64,000 nucleotides of DNA from contig NZ_AP024355.1 of the NCBI RefSeq assembly GCF_019704135.1, forward strand, positions 3,913,034 through 3,977,033, given 5' to 3'. The position numbers were made by a program, and so were the translations under genes. Of this stretch, positions 1 through 9,422 are shown one piece after another. Position 1 is the first letter of the stretch; each line of letters starts with the position of its first letter. This DNA comes from Desulfuromonas versatilis (GTDB lineage Bacteria; Desulfobacterota; Desulfuromonadia; Desulfuromonadales; NIT-T3). Under the pieces are notes generated by a model, which worked only from the letters and a program-made list of their open reading frames with translations, had not been told where the DNA came from and ran no database searches.

Positions 1-987
<987 letters not shown>

Positions 988-1125
988 GAAAAAAAGCGCC
1001 CTTTAGAAATGCAAAAGACAGCGCGGCAGAAAGGGTGCCCGGCTGTCGGGGAGGTCTCCATCAGGAGGAAAAATAGCACAGGAAACTTTTTCGGGGCAAG
1101 GGGGCCGGAGGGGCATTTTCACCCC

Positions 1126-1154
1126 TTGATTTTTAATCCACCTTTCTGTATTTT
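1126..1154 (+). promoter_or_regulatory. sigma70-like promoter, -35 TTGATT / -10 TATTTT
   Basis: TTGATT (1126-1131) and TATTTT (1149-1154) are separated by 17 bases. The only plus-strand start codon just downstream is the ATG at 1162, which would place it at or next to the predicted transcription start, implying a leaderless message if both calls are right. Confidence 0.45.
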
Positions 1155-1161
1155 ACGCGCC

Positions 1162-1290
1162 ATGTTTAGAATCATGGTACTCGTCATCAGTGTTGCATGG
1201 GCGTCGCTGCTGCTGGTTTCCTGGGGCGGCACTGCGGAACTGCAGTCCGGCCAGACCCCCGCCGCCCATTACCAGAACCAGGGTTACTGA
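1162..1290 (+). CDS. small hydrophobic protein, 42 aa, function unknown
   Basis: This short reading frame begins MFRIMVLVISVAW and has one hydrophobic stretch (about residues 4-20) followed by a short polar tail ending AHYQNQGY. That looks like a single membrane anchor or an uncleaved signal sequence with a small periplasmic tail. No Shine-Dalgarno sequence precedes the ATG, but a promoter-like pair ends 7 bases upstream, so translation would be leaderless. An internal ATG at 1174 is an alternative start. I recognise no family. Support is the promoter, the membrane-segment composition and the position in an otherwise gene-free gap of about 390 bases between the helicase and the radical SAM gene. 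It may be a chance ORF. Confidence 0.35.
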   Translation: MFRIMVLVISVAWASLLLVSWGGTAELQSGQTPAAHYQNQGY

Positions 1291-1380
1291 GCCCCAAGGG
1301 GTTTCGTCTTTCCGCTGGCAGGCGTTCGGCAGAGCTTTCCGAACCGGACGCCACAGGTTTCTCTACCCTCCCCCGCCGCC

Positions 1381-2301
1381 TCAGCGGCCCTGCACCCTGC
1401 TCCCCTGCCGGGTTCCCCGGCGTTCCAGTTCGTCGTCGATCGCGTTCAGCACCTCCCACTTGTTCAACGACCAGAGCGGCGCCAGCAGTATGTCCCGCGG
1501 CCCGTCCCCGGTCAGCCGGTGAATGAGCGTCGCGGGGTGGAGCCGTTCGATGAAATCCGCCGCCAGCTCCACGTACTCGGCCTGTTCGAGAATCGGTACC
1601 TGACCCTGCCGGTACAGGTCTCCCAGGGGGGTGCCCTCGAGCACGTGCAGCAGGTGGATCTTGATGCCGTCCACCCGCAGCCGGGCCAGCTCGGCCGCGG
1701 TCTCCAGCATCATCGCCCGGTCCTCCCCGGGGAGCCCGAGAATCACATGGACGCAGAGCCGAAGGCCGCGTTCTCTGGCGCCGTGGCAGGCCTGCAGGAA
1801 GGTCGCGTAGTCGTGGCCGCGGCGCAGGTAACCAAGGGTCTTGTCGTGGATGCTCTGCAGCCCCAGCTCGAGCCAGAAATAGGTGCGCCGGTGGTACTCG
1901 CCGAGCAGGTCGAGCACCTCGGCCGGCAGGCAGTCGGGGCGGGTGCCCACGGCCATCCCCACCACCCCCTCGACGCCTAGGGCCTGGTCGTAGAGGGCGC
2001 GCAGCTGCGCCGGGGGGGCGTTGGTGTTGGAGAAGGGCTGGAAATAGGCCAGAAAGTGCCTGGCCTTGTACTTGCGCACCATGATCTCCTTGCCCCGCTC
2101 CAGTTGTTCGGTCACCGGGAATCCACGATCAATGCCCACCGCCCCCGATCCGTCGGGGTCGCAGAACAGACAGCCGGGCCGGTTGCGGGTGCCGCCCCGG
2201 TTGGGGCAGGAGAAACCGGCGTCGACGGAGATCTTGTGGACGCGGCCGCCGAAGCGCTCTTTGAGGTGGCTGGAAAAGACCTGGTAGCGTTTTTCTCTCA
2301 T
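1381..2301 (-). CDS. TIGR01212/YhcC-family radical SAM protein
   Basis: A 306-residue member of the YhcC (TIGR01212) group of radical SAM proteins, whose biological substrate is not established to my knowledge. The start at MREKRYQVFS fits the family; 29 further in-frame residues upstream look non-coding. The cluster-binding cysteines are CPNRGGTRNRPGCLFC (about residues 25-40), the family's longer-spaced variant of CxxxCxxC. Further family segments include FQPFSNTNAP, VGTRPDCLP, WLELGLQSIHD and HVILGLPGED. Soluble, with no signal or membrane segment. Divergent from the sensor kinase gene at 2473. Confident in family, not in function. Confidence 0.9.
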   Translation of the reverse strand: MREKRYQVFSSHLKERFGGRVHKISVDAGFSCPNRGGTRNRPGCLFCDPDGSGAVGIDRGFPVTEQLERGKEIMVRKYKARHFLAYFQPFSNTNAPPAQLRALYDQALGVEGVVGMAVGTRPDCLPAEVLDLLGEYHRRTYFWLELGLQSIHDKTLGYLRRGHDYATFLQACHGARERGLRLCVHVILGLPGEDRAMMLETAAELARLRVDGIKIHLLHVLEGTPLGDLYRQGQVPILEQAEYVELAADFIERLHPATLIHRLTGDGPRDILLAPLWSLNKWEVLNAIDDELERRGTRQGSRVQGR

Positions 2302-2382
2302 GGGCCGATGATGCCACCGCCGCACCGCCCAGGCAAGGACAAAGCGCCTGCGGGCGGGACCATTAGCCGCCGCTAAAGCCCA

Positions 2383-2410
2383 TTGCAAAGCCGGCCCCGA
2401 TTGTTATACT
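2383..2410 (+). promoter_or_regulatory. sigma70-like promoter upstream of the sensor kinase
   Basis: TTGCAA (2383-2388) and TATACT (2405-2410) with a 16-base spacer, about 60 bases before the GTG start at 2473. Confidence 0.6.
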
Positions 2411-2472
2411 TTGGCTCGACTCGCCGGCGCATTCCGCAGCCGCTGCCTTGAGGCGGATTAGGGTGAATTGAA

Positions 2473-4098
2473 GTGGATCCAAGCTGTTGCTGGAACAAAG
2501 AACAGATTGCCGTCGAGGAGTGCCCTTACATCCAGGGGTGGGACCAGCAGCTGCTGCTGAACCGCAAGAGACGGTTTCTGCTGCGCTGCATCGAGTGCCC
2601 GCGTTTTCTCGAGGATCTGCGGGCGATGAACGGGCAGCTCGACGGGCTGGCGGGGCTGTTCCCCTATGCCATCGAGGAGCTGCTGGCCCTGAAGATGGAG
2701 CTTCAGTCACTGCGCAGCCTCAACGAGACGCGCAGCCGCGAGATCAAGTTCCTGCATGAAGTCAGCCTGGTGCTGCAGACCTCGGTGGACATGGACGAGG
2801 TCATCGCCATGGCCCTGACCGCGGTCACCGCCGGCCAGGGCTTCGGCCTCAACCGGGCGATCCTGCTGCTGGTCGACAAGGAGCGGCAGAACCTCAAGGG
2901 CTACTTCGCGGTGGGACCGCGTCGCCGGGAGGAGGCCGGCCGCATCTGGCAGGAGATCGCCGAACGCGACCTGACCCTGCGCGAGCTGGCCAGGCATTTT
3001 TTCGAAGAGAAGATGGCCGCCGAGCGGGAGCGCTTTCGCGACCTGCTGGAGCTGCTTTCGGTGCCGTTGAGCGACAACGGCCACCTCTTCGTGCGCACCC
3101 TCAACGAGTTGACCTCCCGGCATATTACCGATCTGCTCCGTGAACCGCACCTCACCCGCGAACAGGCCGAGGCCCTCGGGGTGCGCGAACTGATCCTGGT
3201 GCCGCTGATCAGCAAAAACCGCAGGATCGGGCTGCTGCTGGCCGACAACATCATCAACGGCCGCCCCATCAGCGGCGAGGATCTGCAGTCGCTGGAGACC
3301 TTCGCCCTGCCGGTCTCCTTCGCCATCGAGCGGGCCTCGCTCTACGAGCGGCTGCAGGAGGAGCTGGAGCGGCTGACCGACGCCAACCGCCGGCTCCAGG
3401 AGCAGCAGGAGCAGATCCTGCGCATGGAGAAAATGGCGCTGGTGGGGAAGATCGCCTCCAACATCGCCCACTCGATCCGCAACCCGCTGACCATCATCGG
3501 CGGATTTGCCCGCAGCCTGATCAAGACCACGCCCGAAGACGACCAGAAACGCCGCTACATCGAATCGATCGTGCGCGAAACCAGGCGCCTCGAGGCCGTC
3601 CTGCAGGAGGTTCTCTCCTACTCCGAATCGCTGCACCCCACCCTCGACCTCTGGGACGTCAACCAGCTGGTCACCGGGGTCTATGCCGGGATGCAGGAAG
3701 ACTTCAAGCTCGCCAGGGTCACCTTTCAACTCGACCTCGAGCCGAATCTGCCCCTGGTGCACATCGACTACAAGCAGATGGCTTACTGTCTGCGCAGCAT
3801 TCTCAACAACGCCCTCGAAGCCATGCCCGGCGGGGGGCTGCTGGAAATCGCCACCCGCCGCGTCGACGACCAGTTGCACCTCACCCTGAAGGACAGCGGC
3901 AGCGGCATGAGCGCCGAGACCCTGCGCTCGATCACCGCACCTTTCTTTTCGACCAAGGACCAGGGGAGCGGCCTGGGGCTGTCTCTGTGCGCGCGCATCC
4001 TCGAGGGACACGGTGCGGAGCTGGGTGTCGAAAGCCGCGAGGGCGCAGGGACGACCTTTACCATCCGACTTAAAATAACCCAGGGAGGAACCACATGA
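2473..4098 (+). CDS. Cytoplasmic two-component sensor histidine kinase with Cys-rich N-terminus and GAF-like domain
   Basis: A 541-residue histidine kinase starting at GTG (AGGGTG 8-10 bases upstream). No membrane segment is evident, so it is probably cytosolic. The first 45 residues carry five cysteines (CCWNK, EECPY, LRCIECPRF), resembling the 'two-CW'-type Cys modules found at the front of some deltaproteobacterial kinases. Then come a coiled stretch, a GAF-like sensory region (about 90-285), a coiled-coil linker rich in L/E/Q (about 290-325), the H-box NIAHSIRNPL with the phospho-accepting His, and an ATPase domain with ILNNALEAM (N), DSGSGMS (G1), FFSTK (F) and GSGLGLS (G2). It overlaps the downstream response regulator by 4 bases (ATGA), so the two are a translationally coupled pair. 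The ligand of the GAF region is unknown. Confidence 0.93.
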   Translation: MDPSCCWNKEQIAVEECPYIQGWDQQLLLNRKRRFLLRCIECPRFLEDLRAMNGQLDGLAGLFPYAIEELLALKMELQSLRSLNETRSREIKFLHEVSLVLQTSVDMDEVIAMALTAVTAGQGFGLNRAILLLVDKERQNLKGYFAVGPRRREEAGRIWQEIAERDLTLRELARHFFEEKMAAERERFRDLLELLSVPLSDNGHLFVRTLNELTSRHITDLLREPHLTREQAEALGVRELILVPLISKNRRIGLLLADNIINGRPISGEDLQSLETFALPVSFAIERASLYERLQEELERLTDANRRLQEQQEQILRMEKMALVGKIASNIAHSIRNPLTIIGGFARSLIKTTPEDDQKRRYIESIVRETRRLEAVLQEVLSYSESLHPTLDLWDVNQLVTGVYAGMQEDFKLARVTFQLDLEPNLPLVHIDYKQMAYCLRSILNNALEAMPGGGLLEIATRRVDDQLHLTLKDSGSGMSAETLRSITAPFFSTKDQGSGLGLSLCARILEGHGAELGVESREGAGTTFTIRLKITQGGTT

Positions 4099-4460
4099 CC
4101 CGACTGCTGGTGGTCGATGACGAAAGGGATATCCGGCATCTTTACGCCGCCGAACTCGAAGACGAGGGATACCAAGTGGATACCGCCGGCTCGGGCAACG
4201 AAGCCGCGGAGCTTCTGGAGAGACAGGCCTACGACCTGATCGTGCTGGACATCCAGATGAAGGGGGAGAGCGGCCTGCACATCCTGCAGAAGATCGTCAA
4301 GCAGAAATCGGACCTGCCGGTGATTCTCTGCACCGCCTTCAGCTGCTACAAGGAGGATTTTTCCTCCTGGCTGGCCGACGCCTACGTGGTGAAAAGCTCG
4401 GACCTGACCGAACTCAAGCAGGAGATCAAGCGCCTGCTGGAGAAGAAATCAAAAACTTAA
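4095..4460 (+). CDS. Single-domain (CheY-like) response regulator
   Basis: A 121-residue stand-alone receiver domain without an output domain. Acidic pocket residues VVDDE (about 7-11), the phospho-acceptor Asp in LIVLDIQM, the Thr of LCTAF and the Lys of VVKSS are all present. It is coupled to the kinase gene by a 4-base overlap and is the obvious partner. Without a DNA-binding or enzymatic output it must act by protein-protein contact or as a phosphate relay. The adjacent sugar nucleotide gene is separated by a terminator-like hairpin, so functional linkage to the glucan block is not supported. Confidence 0.93.
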   Translation: MTRLLVVDDERDIRHLYAAELEDEGYQVDTAGSGNEAAELLERQAYDLIVLDIQMKGESGLHILQKIVKQKSDLPVILCTAFSCYKEDFSSWLADAYVVKSSDLTELKQEIKRLLEKKSKT

Positions 4461-4477
4461 AAAAGAAAAAGCGACTT

Positions 4478-4539
4478 AAGATTCCAGGAGCCGTGAGGGA
4501 AGATCGGTAAGGTTTTTTTCTGACTCCTGAAATCTTTTT
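4478..4539 (+). terminator. Rho-independent terminator-like hairpin after the response regulator
   Basis: AAGATTCCAGGAG (4478-4490) pairs, with one mismatch, with CTCCTGAAATCTT (4524-4536), followed by TTTTTC. The loop is long (about 33 bases), so the call is moderate. Confidence 0.5.
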
Positions 4540-4565
4540 CTGGCATTCACAAGGAGGCTCCCTCA

Positions 4566-7085
4566 ATGAAAGCTGTCATCATGGCGGGCGGTTTCGGCAC
4601 CCGCATCCATCCACTCACCATCAACCTGCCCAAGCCGATGATTCCGCTTTTCAACCGCCCGATCATGCTGCACATCGTCGAGCTGCTGAAAAAGCACGGC
4701 ATCGACGAGCTGGTGCTGCTGCTCTACCACCAGCCCGAGGTCATCAAGAATTTCTTCGGCGACGGCAGCGAGTTCGGCGTGCGCATCTCCTACGTCACCC
4801 CGCTGGAGGATTTCGGCACCGCCGGGGCGGTGAAGGCGGCCTCCAAGTACCTGACCGAGCGGTTCATGATCATCAGCGGCGACCTGCTCACCGATTTCGA
4901 CCTCTCGGAGGTCATGCGCTTCCACGAGCAGAACAAGGCCCTGGCCACCATCACCCTCACCTCGGTCAAGGACCCCCTGCAATTCGGGGTGGTCATCACC
5001 GACAAGCAGGGTCGCATTACCAAGTTTCTCGAGAAGCCGGGCTGGGGGGAGGTCTTCTCCGACACCATCAATACCGGGATCTACGTGCTCGAGCCCGAGG
5101 TTCTCGACCTGATCCCCACCGGTGAGAACCGCGACTGGTCCAAGGACGTCTTTCCGAAGATGCTCCAAGAGCAGATGGCCCTGCTCGGCTGCAACCTGAA
5201 GGGCTACTGGGCCGACATCGGCAACACCGACGCCTATTTGGAGGCCTGCAGCGACATCACCCAGAAAAAGGTTCAAATTGATGTGAGGGAACGCAGGGCC
5301 CGGGAAAGCAAGCCCGACATCCACTTGGGCGAAGAGACCCTGGTCGCCGCCGGCGACCTGTCCCTGCTCGAGGGGATGGTGGTGCTCGGCGACAACACCC
5401 AGGTGCTCGGCCGGGCCAAGCTGAAAAACTGCGTGGTCGGGCGCAACTGCGTCATCGAGGACGGCGCCGAACTGCAGGACGCCATCCTCTGGGACAACGT
5501 CTACGTGCGCAAGGGCAGCCGCATCACCGGCGCGGTGCTCTGCCACAACGTGCGGGTCGGCCAGGGGGTGGTCATCGAGGAGGCGGCGGTCATCGCCGAC
5601 GAGACTACCATCGGCGACGAGGCCTTCATCAAAAAGGACGTCAAGGTCTGGCCGCGCAAGGTCATCGAGGGGGGCGCCATCGTCACCACCAACCTGATCT
5701 GGGGCGAGAAGTGGCGCAAGAGCCTCTTCGAGGGCGCCCAGGTGCACGGGCTGACCAACGTCGAGCTGACCCCCGAGTTCTCGGCCAAGCTCGGCGCCGC
5801 CTACGGCTCGACCCTGCCCAAGGACGCCTTCATCCTCGCCGGGCGCGACGCCATCCGCTCCTCGCGGATGCTCAAGCGCTCCTTCGTCGGCGGCCTGCTC
5901 TCCAGCGGGGTCAACGTGCGCGACGTCAAGATGATCTCCCTGCCGGTGCTGCGCTACAAGCTCTCCACCTTCGGCGAGGTCGGCGGTATCCATTTCCGCC
6001 AGTCCCCCGAGGACTCGGCAGCCACCGAGATCATCTTCTTCGACGGCGACGGCAACGAGATCTCCTCCTCCACCGCCAAGGGGATCGAGCGCATCTTCTT
6101 CAAGGAGAACTTCCGCCGCGTCCACTACTCGGAGCCGGGGGGAATTTCGGAGCTGCCGCGCATCTACGACTACTACCGCGAAGGCTACCTGCGCGCCCTC
6201 GACGGCGACATCCTGCGCAAAACCCGACCCAAGATCGTTATCGACCTCAACCATTCCCCGGCGGGGGACCTGCTGCCGGCGCTGCTCAACGAGCTGGGCT
6301 GCGAGGTGATCGAGCTCAACTCCCACGTCTTCGAGAGCAGCAGCGGCCACACCCCGGACCAGGACCAGAGATCGCTGGCGCAGCTCTCGCGCATCGTGGT
6401 CACCCTCGAGGCCACCGCAGGGGTCTGGCTCGGCCCCTCGGGGGAGCGGCTGACCCTCATCGACGAGGCCGGCGAGGTTCTCACCGACGTCGAGGCCCTG
6501 ACCGTGCTGGCGGCCCTGGTCTGCCGGGCCGAGCGCAAGGGCACCCTGGTCATGCCGGTGCCGGCCCCGCACAGCGTGGAGCGGCTGGCCGCCGAATCGG
6601 GGCTCACCGTCCTGCGCGCCAAGTCGGACGGACGCTCCCTGGTCGAAGGGGCCAAGGGACGCCAGGTTCAGCTGGCCGCCTCCATGGACGGGCGCTTCGC
6701 CTTCCCCGGTTTCCAGGCCAACTTCGACGCCCTGTTCACCGTGGGCAAGACCCTCGAGCTGCTCGCCCGCACCGGCCAGAGCCTCGGCGAGATCCGCCGC
6801 ACCCTGCCCAAGCGCAGCTACCGGCACGTCAAGCTCCCCTGCTCCTGGGAACTCAAGGGGGGGCTCATGCGCAAGATGAGCGAGGACTCGGTGGACCTCG
6901 AAGCCTCCTTCATCGACGGCGTCAAGGTGCAGATGGGCGATGACTGGGTGCTGATGCTCCCCGACCAGCACCGCCCCCTGGCCCACATCGTCACCGAAGC
7001 CGCCGACGCCAAGCGGGCCGACCAGCTGCTGGAGACCTACCGGCAGAAGGTCGAGAGCTGGAAGAAGGAGCTGATGGGGGCTTAG
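4566..7085 (+). CDS. Sugar-1-phosphate nucleotidyltransferase fused to a degenerate phosphomannomutase-like domain
   Basis: An 839-residue protein preceded by a strong AAGGAGG. Residues 1-235 are an NTP-transferase domain: MAGGFGTRIHPLT is the nucleotide-binding signature and NLPKPMIPL follows. Residues about 250-375 are hexapeptide-like repeats (left-handed beta helix). Residues about 380-839 resemble phosphoglucomutase/phosphomannomutase. Such proteins are usually named mannose-1-phosphate guanylyltransferase/phosphomannomutase and supply GDP-mannose or another NDP-sugar. At residues 473-483, where an active mutase has the catalytic serine loop (TASHNP type), this one reads GGIHFRQSPED, and I find no DGDGDR metal loop, so the mutase half is probably inactive and structural or regulatory. 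The base actually used (GTP, UTP, ATP) cannot be read from sequence. First gene of the glucan block. Confidence 0.88.
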   Translation: MKAVIMAGGFGTRIHPLTINLPKPMIPLFNRPIMLHIVELLKKHGIDELVLLLYHQPEVIKNFFGDGSEFGVRISYVTPLEDFGTAGAVKAASKYLTERFMIISGDLLTDFDLSEVMRFHEQNKALATITLTSVKDPLQFGVVITDKQGRITKFLEKPGWGEVFSDTINTGIYVLEPEVLDLIPTGENRDWSKDVFPKMLQEQMALLGCNLKGYWADIGNTDAYLEACSDITQKKVQIDVRERRARESKPDIHLGEETLVAAGDLSLLEGMVVLGDNTQVLGRAKLKNCVVGRNCVIEDGAELQDAILWDNVYVRKGSRITGAVLCHNVRVGQGVVIEEAAVIADETTIGDEAFIKKDVKVWPRKVIEGGAIVTTNLIWGEKWRKSLFEGAQVHGLTNVELTPEFSAKLGAAYGSTLPKDAFILAGRDAIRSSRMLKRSFVGGLLSSGVNVRDVKMISLPVLRYKLSTFGEVGGIHFRQSPEDSAATEIIFFDGDGNEISSSTAKGIERIFFKENFRRVHYSEPGGISELPRIYDYYREGYLRALDGDILRKTRPKIVIDLNHSPAGDLLPALLNELGCEVIELNSHVFESSSGHTPDQDQRSLAQLSRIVVTLEATAGVWLGPSGERLTLIDEAGEVLTDVEALTVLAALVCRAERKGTLVMPVPAPHSVERLAAESGLTVLRAKSDGRSLVEGAKGRQVQLAASMDGRFAFPGFQANFDALFTVGKTLELLARTGQSLGEIRRTLPKRSYRHVKLPCSWELKGGLMRKMSEDSVDLEASFIDGVKVQMGDDWVLMLPDQHRPLAHIVTEAADAKRADQLLETYRQKVESWKKELMGA

Positions 7086-7099
7086 CGCCCTGTTTAGGC

Positions 7100-7191
7100 T
7101 CCTCCCCCTTCAAGGGGGATGCCAGGAGGGGGATGGGCCACTTCGGGGCGACCCCCATCCCCACCCCGACCCTCCCCTTGAAGGGGAGGGA
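7100..7191. repeat. Large imperfect inverted repeat between nucleotidyltransferase and GH57 genes
   Basis: The left arm CTCCCCCTTCAAGGGGG and the right arm CCTCCCCTTGAAGGGGAGG each contain a small palindrome (CTTCAAGG / CCTTGAAGG) and pair with each other; inner arms GGGGGATGGG and CCCATCCCC extend the stem. It resembles the widespread CCCTCCCCTTGAAGGGGAGGG-type intergenic elements. Could act as a transcript-stabilising or attenuating structure inside the operon. Confidence 0.7.
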
Positions 7192-7238
7192 GCATCAGGA
7201 ACCCTTTTCACCGCTTCTAAGTTTTGAAAGTATCGCCC

Positions 7239-9362
7239 ATGAAACCCTTGAAAGTCGCCATCCTCTGGCATATGCACCAGCCTGACTACCGGGATCCGGT
7301 TTCGGGGCGCACCCTGCTGCCCTGGACCTACCTGCATGCGGTCAAGGATTACGCAGAGATGCTGCGCACCGCCGAGCAGGTTAAAGGGGCACGGATGACC
7401 TTCAACCTGGTGCCGACCATGCTCGAGCAGCTCGAGCGCTACGCCCGGGGCGAGGCCCAGGATCTCTGGCTGGAGTCGGCGGCCCGGGATCCTGCCCACA
7501 TGAGCCACGAGGAGCGCGAGTTCATCCTGGCCCAGTTTTTTTCCGTGCACTCGGAGCGCCACATCCTCCCCTACCCCCGCTACCGCGAGCTGGCCCGGCG
7601 CCGCGACACGCTGGGCAGCCAGGCCGCCCAGGGCTTTTCCGACCAGGACCTGCGCGATCTGCAGGTCTGGTTTCTGCTGGCCTGGAGCGGCCACCACCTG
7701 CGTCAGGAAGAGCAGCATGTCGCCTACCTGCACGACAAGGGCGAAAAATTCAGCGAAACCGACAAGGCCCGGCTGATCGCTCTCTACGACCGGGTGGTGG
7801 CCGGGGTGGCCGAACGCTACCGCCAGCTGGAAGCGGCCGGAACCATCGAAATCTCCGTCACCCCTTACGCCCACCCGATCCTGCCGCTGCTCTGCGGAAC
7901 CGACACCGCCGCCCGGGCAACGCCGGGCATCCAGCTGCCGGCCACCGCCTTTCGCCACGCCGAGGACGGGCGCCTGCAGGTGCGCCTGGGGCTCGATTTT
8001 GTCAGTGCGCAGCTGGGGGAGCGGGCACGGGGGATGTGGCCGGCCGAAGGGGCGGTGAGCGAGGAGGGGCTGCGCATCATGCGCGAGGAGGGCGCGCTGT
8101 GGGCGGCCTCGGACGAGGGGATTCTGGCCAAGAGCCTCCCCGGCGGGCTCGGCGACCGGCGCCGGCTCTACCGGCCCTACAGCTTCGAAGGGCTGCCGCT
8201 GCTGTTTCGCGACCGCGACCTCTCGGATCGCATCGGCTTCGTCTACGCCCACTGGGATCCCCAGCGGGCCGCGGCGGACCTGCTCGGGCAGCTGCGGCGC
8301 ATCGCCGAGGCGGTCCCGGGCGGGGTGGTGCCGCTGATCCTCGACGGGGAGAACTGCTGGGAGCGCTACCAGGACAACGGCCATCCCTTCCTGAGCGCGC
8401 TCTACCGCGGCCTGCTCGAGGACCGCGCCCTGGAGATGACCACCATCTCCGAGGCCATCGCCGCCAGCGAACCGGTGGCGATCGAGCGCATTGCCCCCGG
8501 CTCCTGGATCAACTCCGATTTCACCATCTGGATCGGTCATCCCGAGGAGAACACCGCCTGGGAGTGGCTCGAGCGGGGCCGCCGCGACGTTTTTGGCAAA
8601 AGCACCCTGCGGCAGGCCATCGCCGAGGCCGGCGGCGACATCCCCGAGACCGTGATGCACCTGCTGCGCGCCGAGGGGAGCGACTGGTTCTGGTGGTTCG
8701 GCGACGATCACGTCAGCGCCCAGGCCGACATCTTCGACCGGCTGTTCCGCCGCCACCTCGAAGCCCTTTACATGGAGGCCGGGCTGGCGGTCCCCCAGCA
8801 CCTGCACCAGGCCATCAAGCCGCCGCTCAAACCAGGCGCGGTTCACGAGCCGACGGCGCTGTTCACCCCCACCATCGACGGGCGGATCACCGACTACTTC
8901 GAGTGGCTGGCGGCCGGTTTCGCCGACCTCTCCGCCGGCGGCGCCATGCATGCCGCCCACGGCGAATTCGAAATGCTGCACTACGGCTACGATGAGCAGA
9001 ACCTCTACCTTCGCCTCGACCCCAAGGAAGAGCTGCAGGGGCTGATCGGCCCCGGCGGACGCCTGGAGGTCCGCCTCGCCGCCGGCGCTGTGTTCAGGGC
9101 CACCCTTCACCCCGGGGCGGCTTCCCTGCCGATTTTCGCCGAGGGTTCAGCCGGGGCTGTCGGCGAGGGGCGCTGCGCCTGCCGGCGCATCGTCGAGGCC
9201 GCCATCCCCCTGGCCATCCTCGAGCTGCAGGCGGGGCAGAGCTTCACCCTTTCGTTTCACCTGGTTACCGACGGCAGCGAGTCGGCCCGCTGGCCCGCCG
9301 AGGGCCCGCTCAAGCTGGTCTACCGCGGCTCCCCGCTCGGCATCGATGATTGGTATGTTTGA
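7239..9362 (+). CDS. Glycoside hydrolase family 57 protein (amylase/glucanotransferase-like)
   Basis: A 707-residue protein of the GH57 type, acting on alpha-glucans as amylase, amylopullulanase or 4-alpha-glucanotransferase. The start at ATG 7239 (MKPLKVAILWHMHQPDYRD) is preferred over an in-frame TTG five codons upstream, because GAAAG lies 8 bases before it. HMHQPDY is the family's conserved first motif, and EISVTPYAHPILPLL and the aromatic SDWFWWFGDDH segment (about residue 480) are also typical. The C-terminal 170 residues look like a beta-rich accessory domain. No signal peptide, so cytoplasmic. Flanked by the nucleotidyltransferase and the GalT-like gene on the same strand, which supports a role in storage glucan turnover. 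Exact activity is not assignable from sequence. Confidence 0.9.
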   Translation: MKPLKVAILWHMHQPDYRDPVSGRTLLPWTYLHAVKDYAEMLRTAEQVKGARMTFNLVPTMLEQLERYARGEAQDLWLESAARDPAHMSHEEREFILAQFFSVHSERHILPYPRYRELARRRDTLGSQAAQGFSDQDLRDLQVWFLLAWSGHHLRQEEQHVAYLHDKGEKFSETDKARLIALYDRVVAGVAERYRQLEAAGTIEISVTPYAHPILPLLCGTDTAARATPGIQLPATAFRHAEDGRLQVRLGLDFVSAQLGERARGMWPAEGAVSEEGLRIMREEGALWAASDEGILAKSLPGGLGDRRRLYRPYSFEGLPLLFRDRDLSDRIGFVYAHWDPQRAAADLLGQLRRIAEAVPGGVVPLILDGENCWERYQDNGHPFLSALYRGLLEDRALEMTTISEAIAASEPVAIERIAPGSWINSDFTIWIGHPEENTAWEWLERGRRDVFGKSTLRQAIAEAGGDIPETVMHLLRAEGSDWFWWFGDDHVSAQADIFDRLFRRHLEALYMEAGLAVPQHLHQAIKPPLKPGAVHEPTALFTPTIDGRITDYFEWLAAGFADLSAGGAMHAAHGEFEMLHYGYDEQNLYLRLDPKEELQGLIGPGGRLEVRLAAGAVFRATLHPGAASLPIFAEGSAGAVGEGRCACRRIVEAAIPLAILELQAGQSFTLSFHLVTDGSESARWPAEGPLKLVYRGSPLGIDDWYV

Positions 9363-9422
9363 GGCAGGACAAAGGCTGAAGGCTCGCGCCTGGTTACTCC
9401 CGCCTCCTGAAAGGAGCATTTC

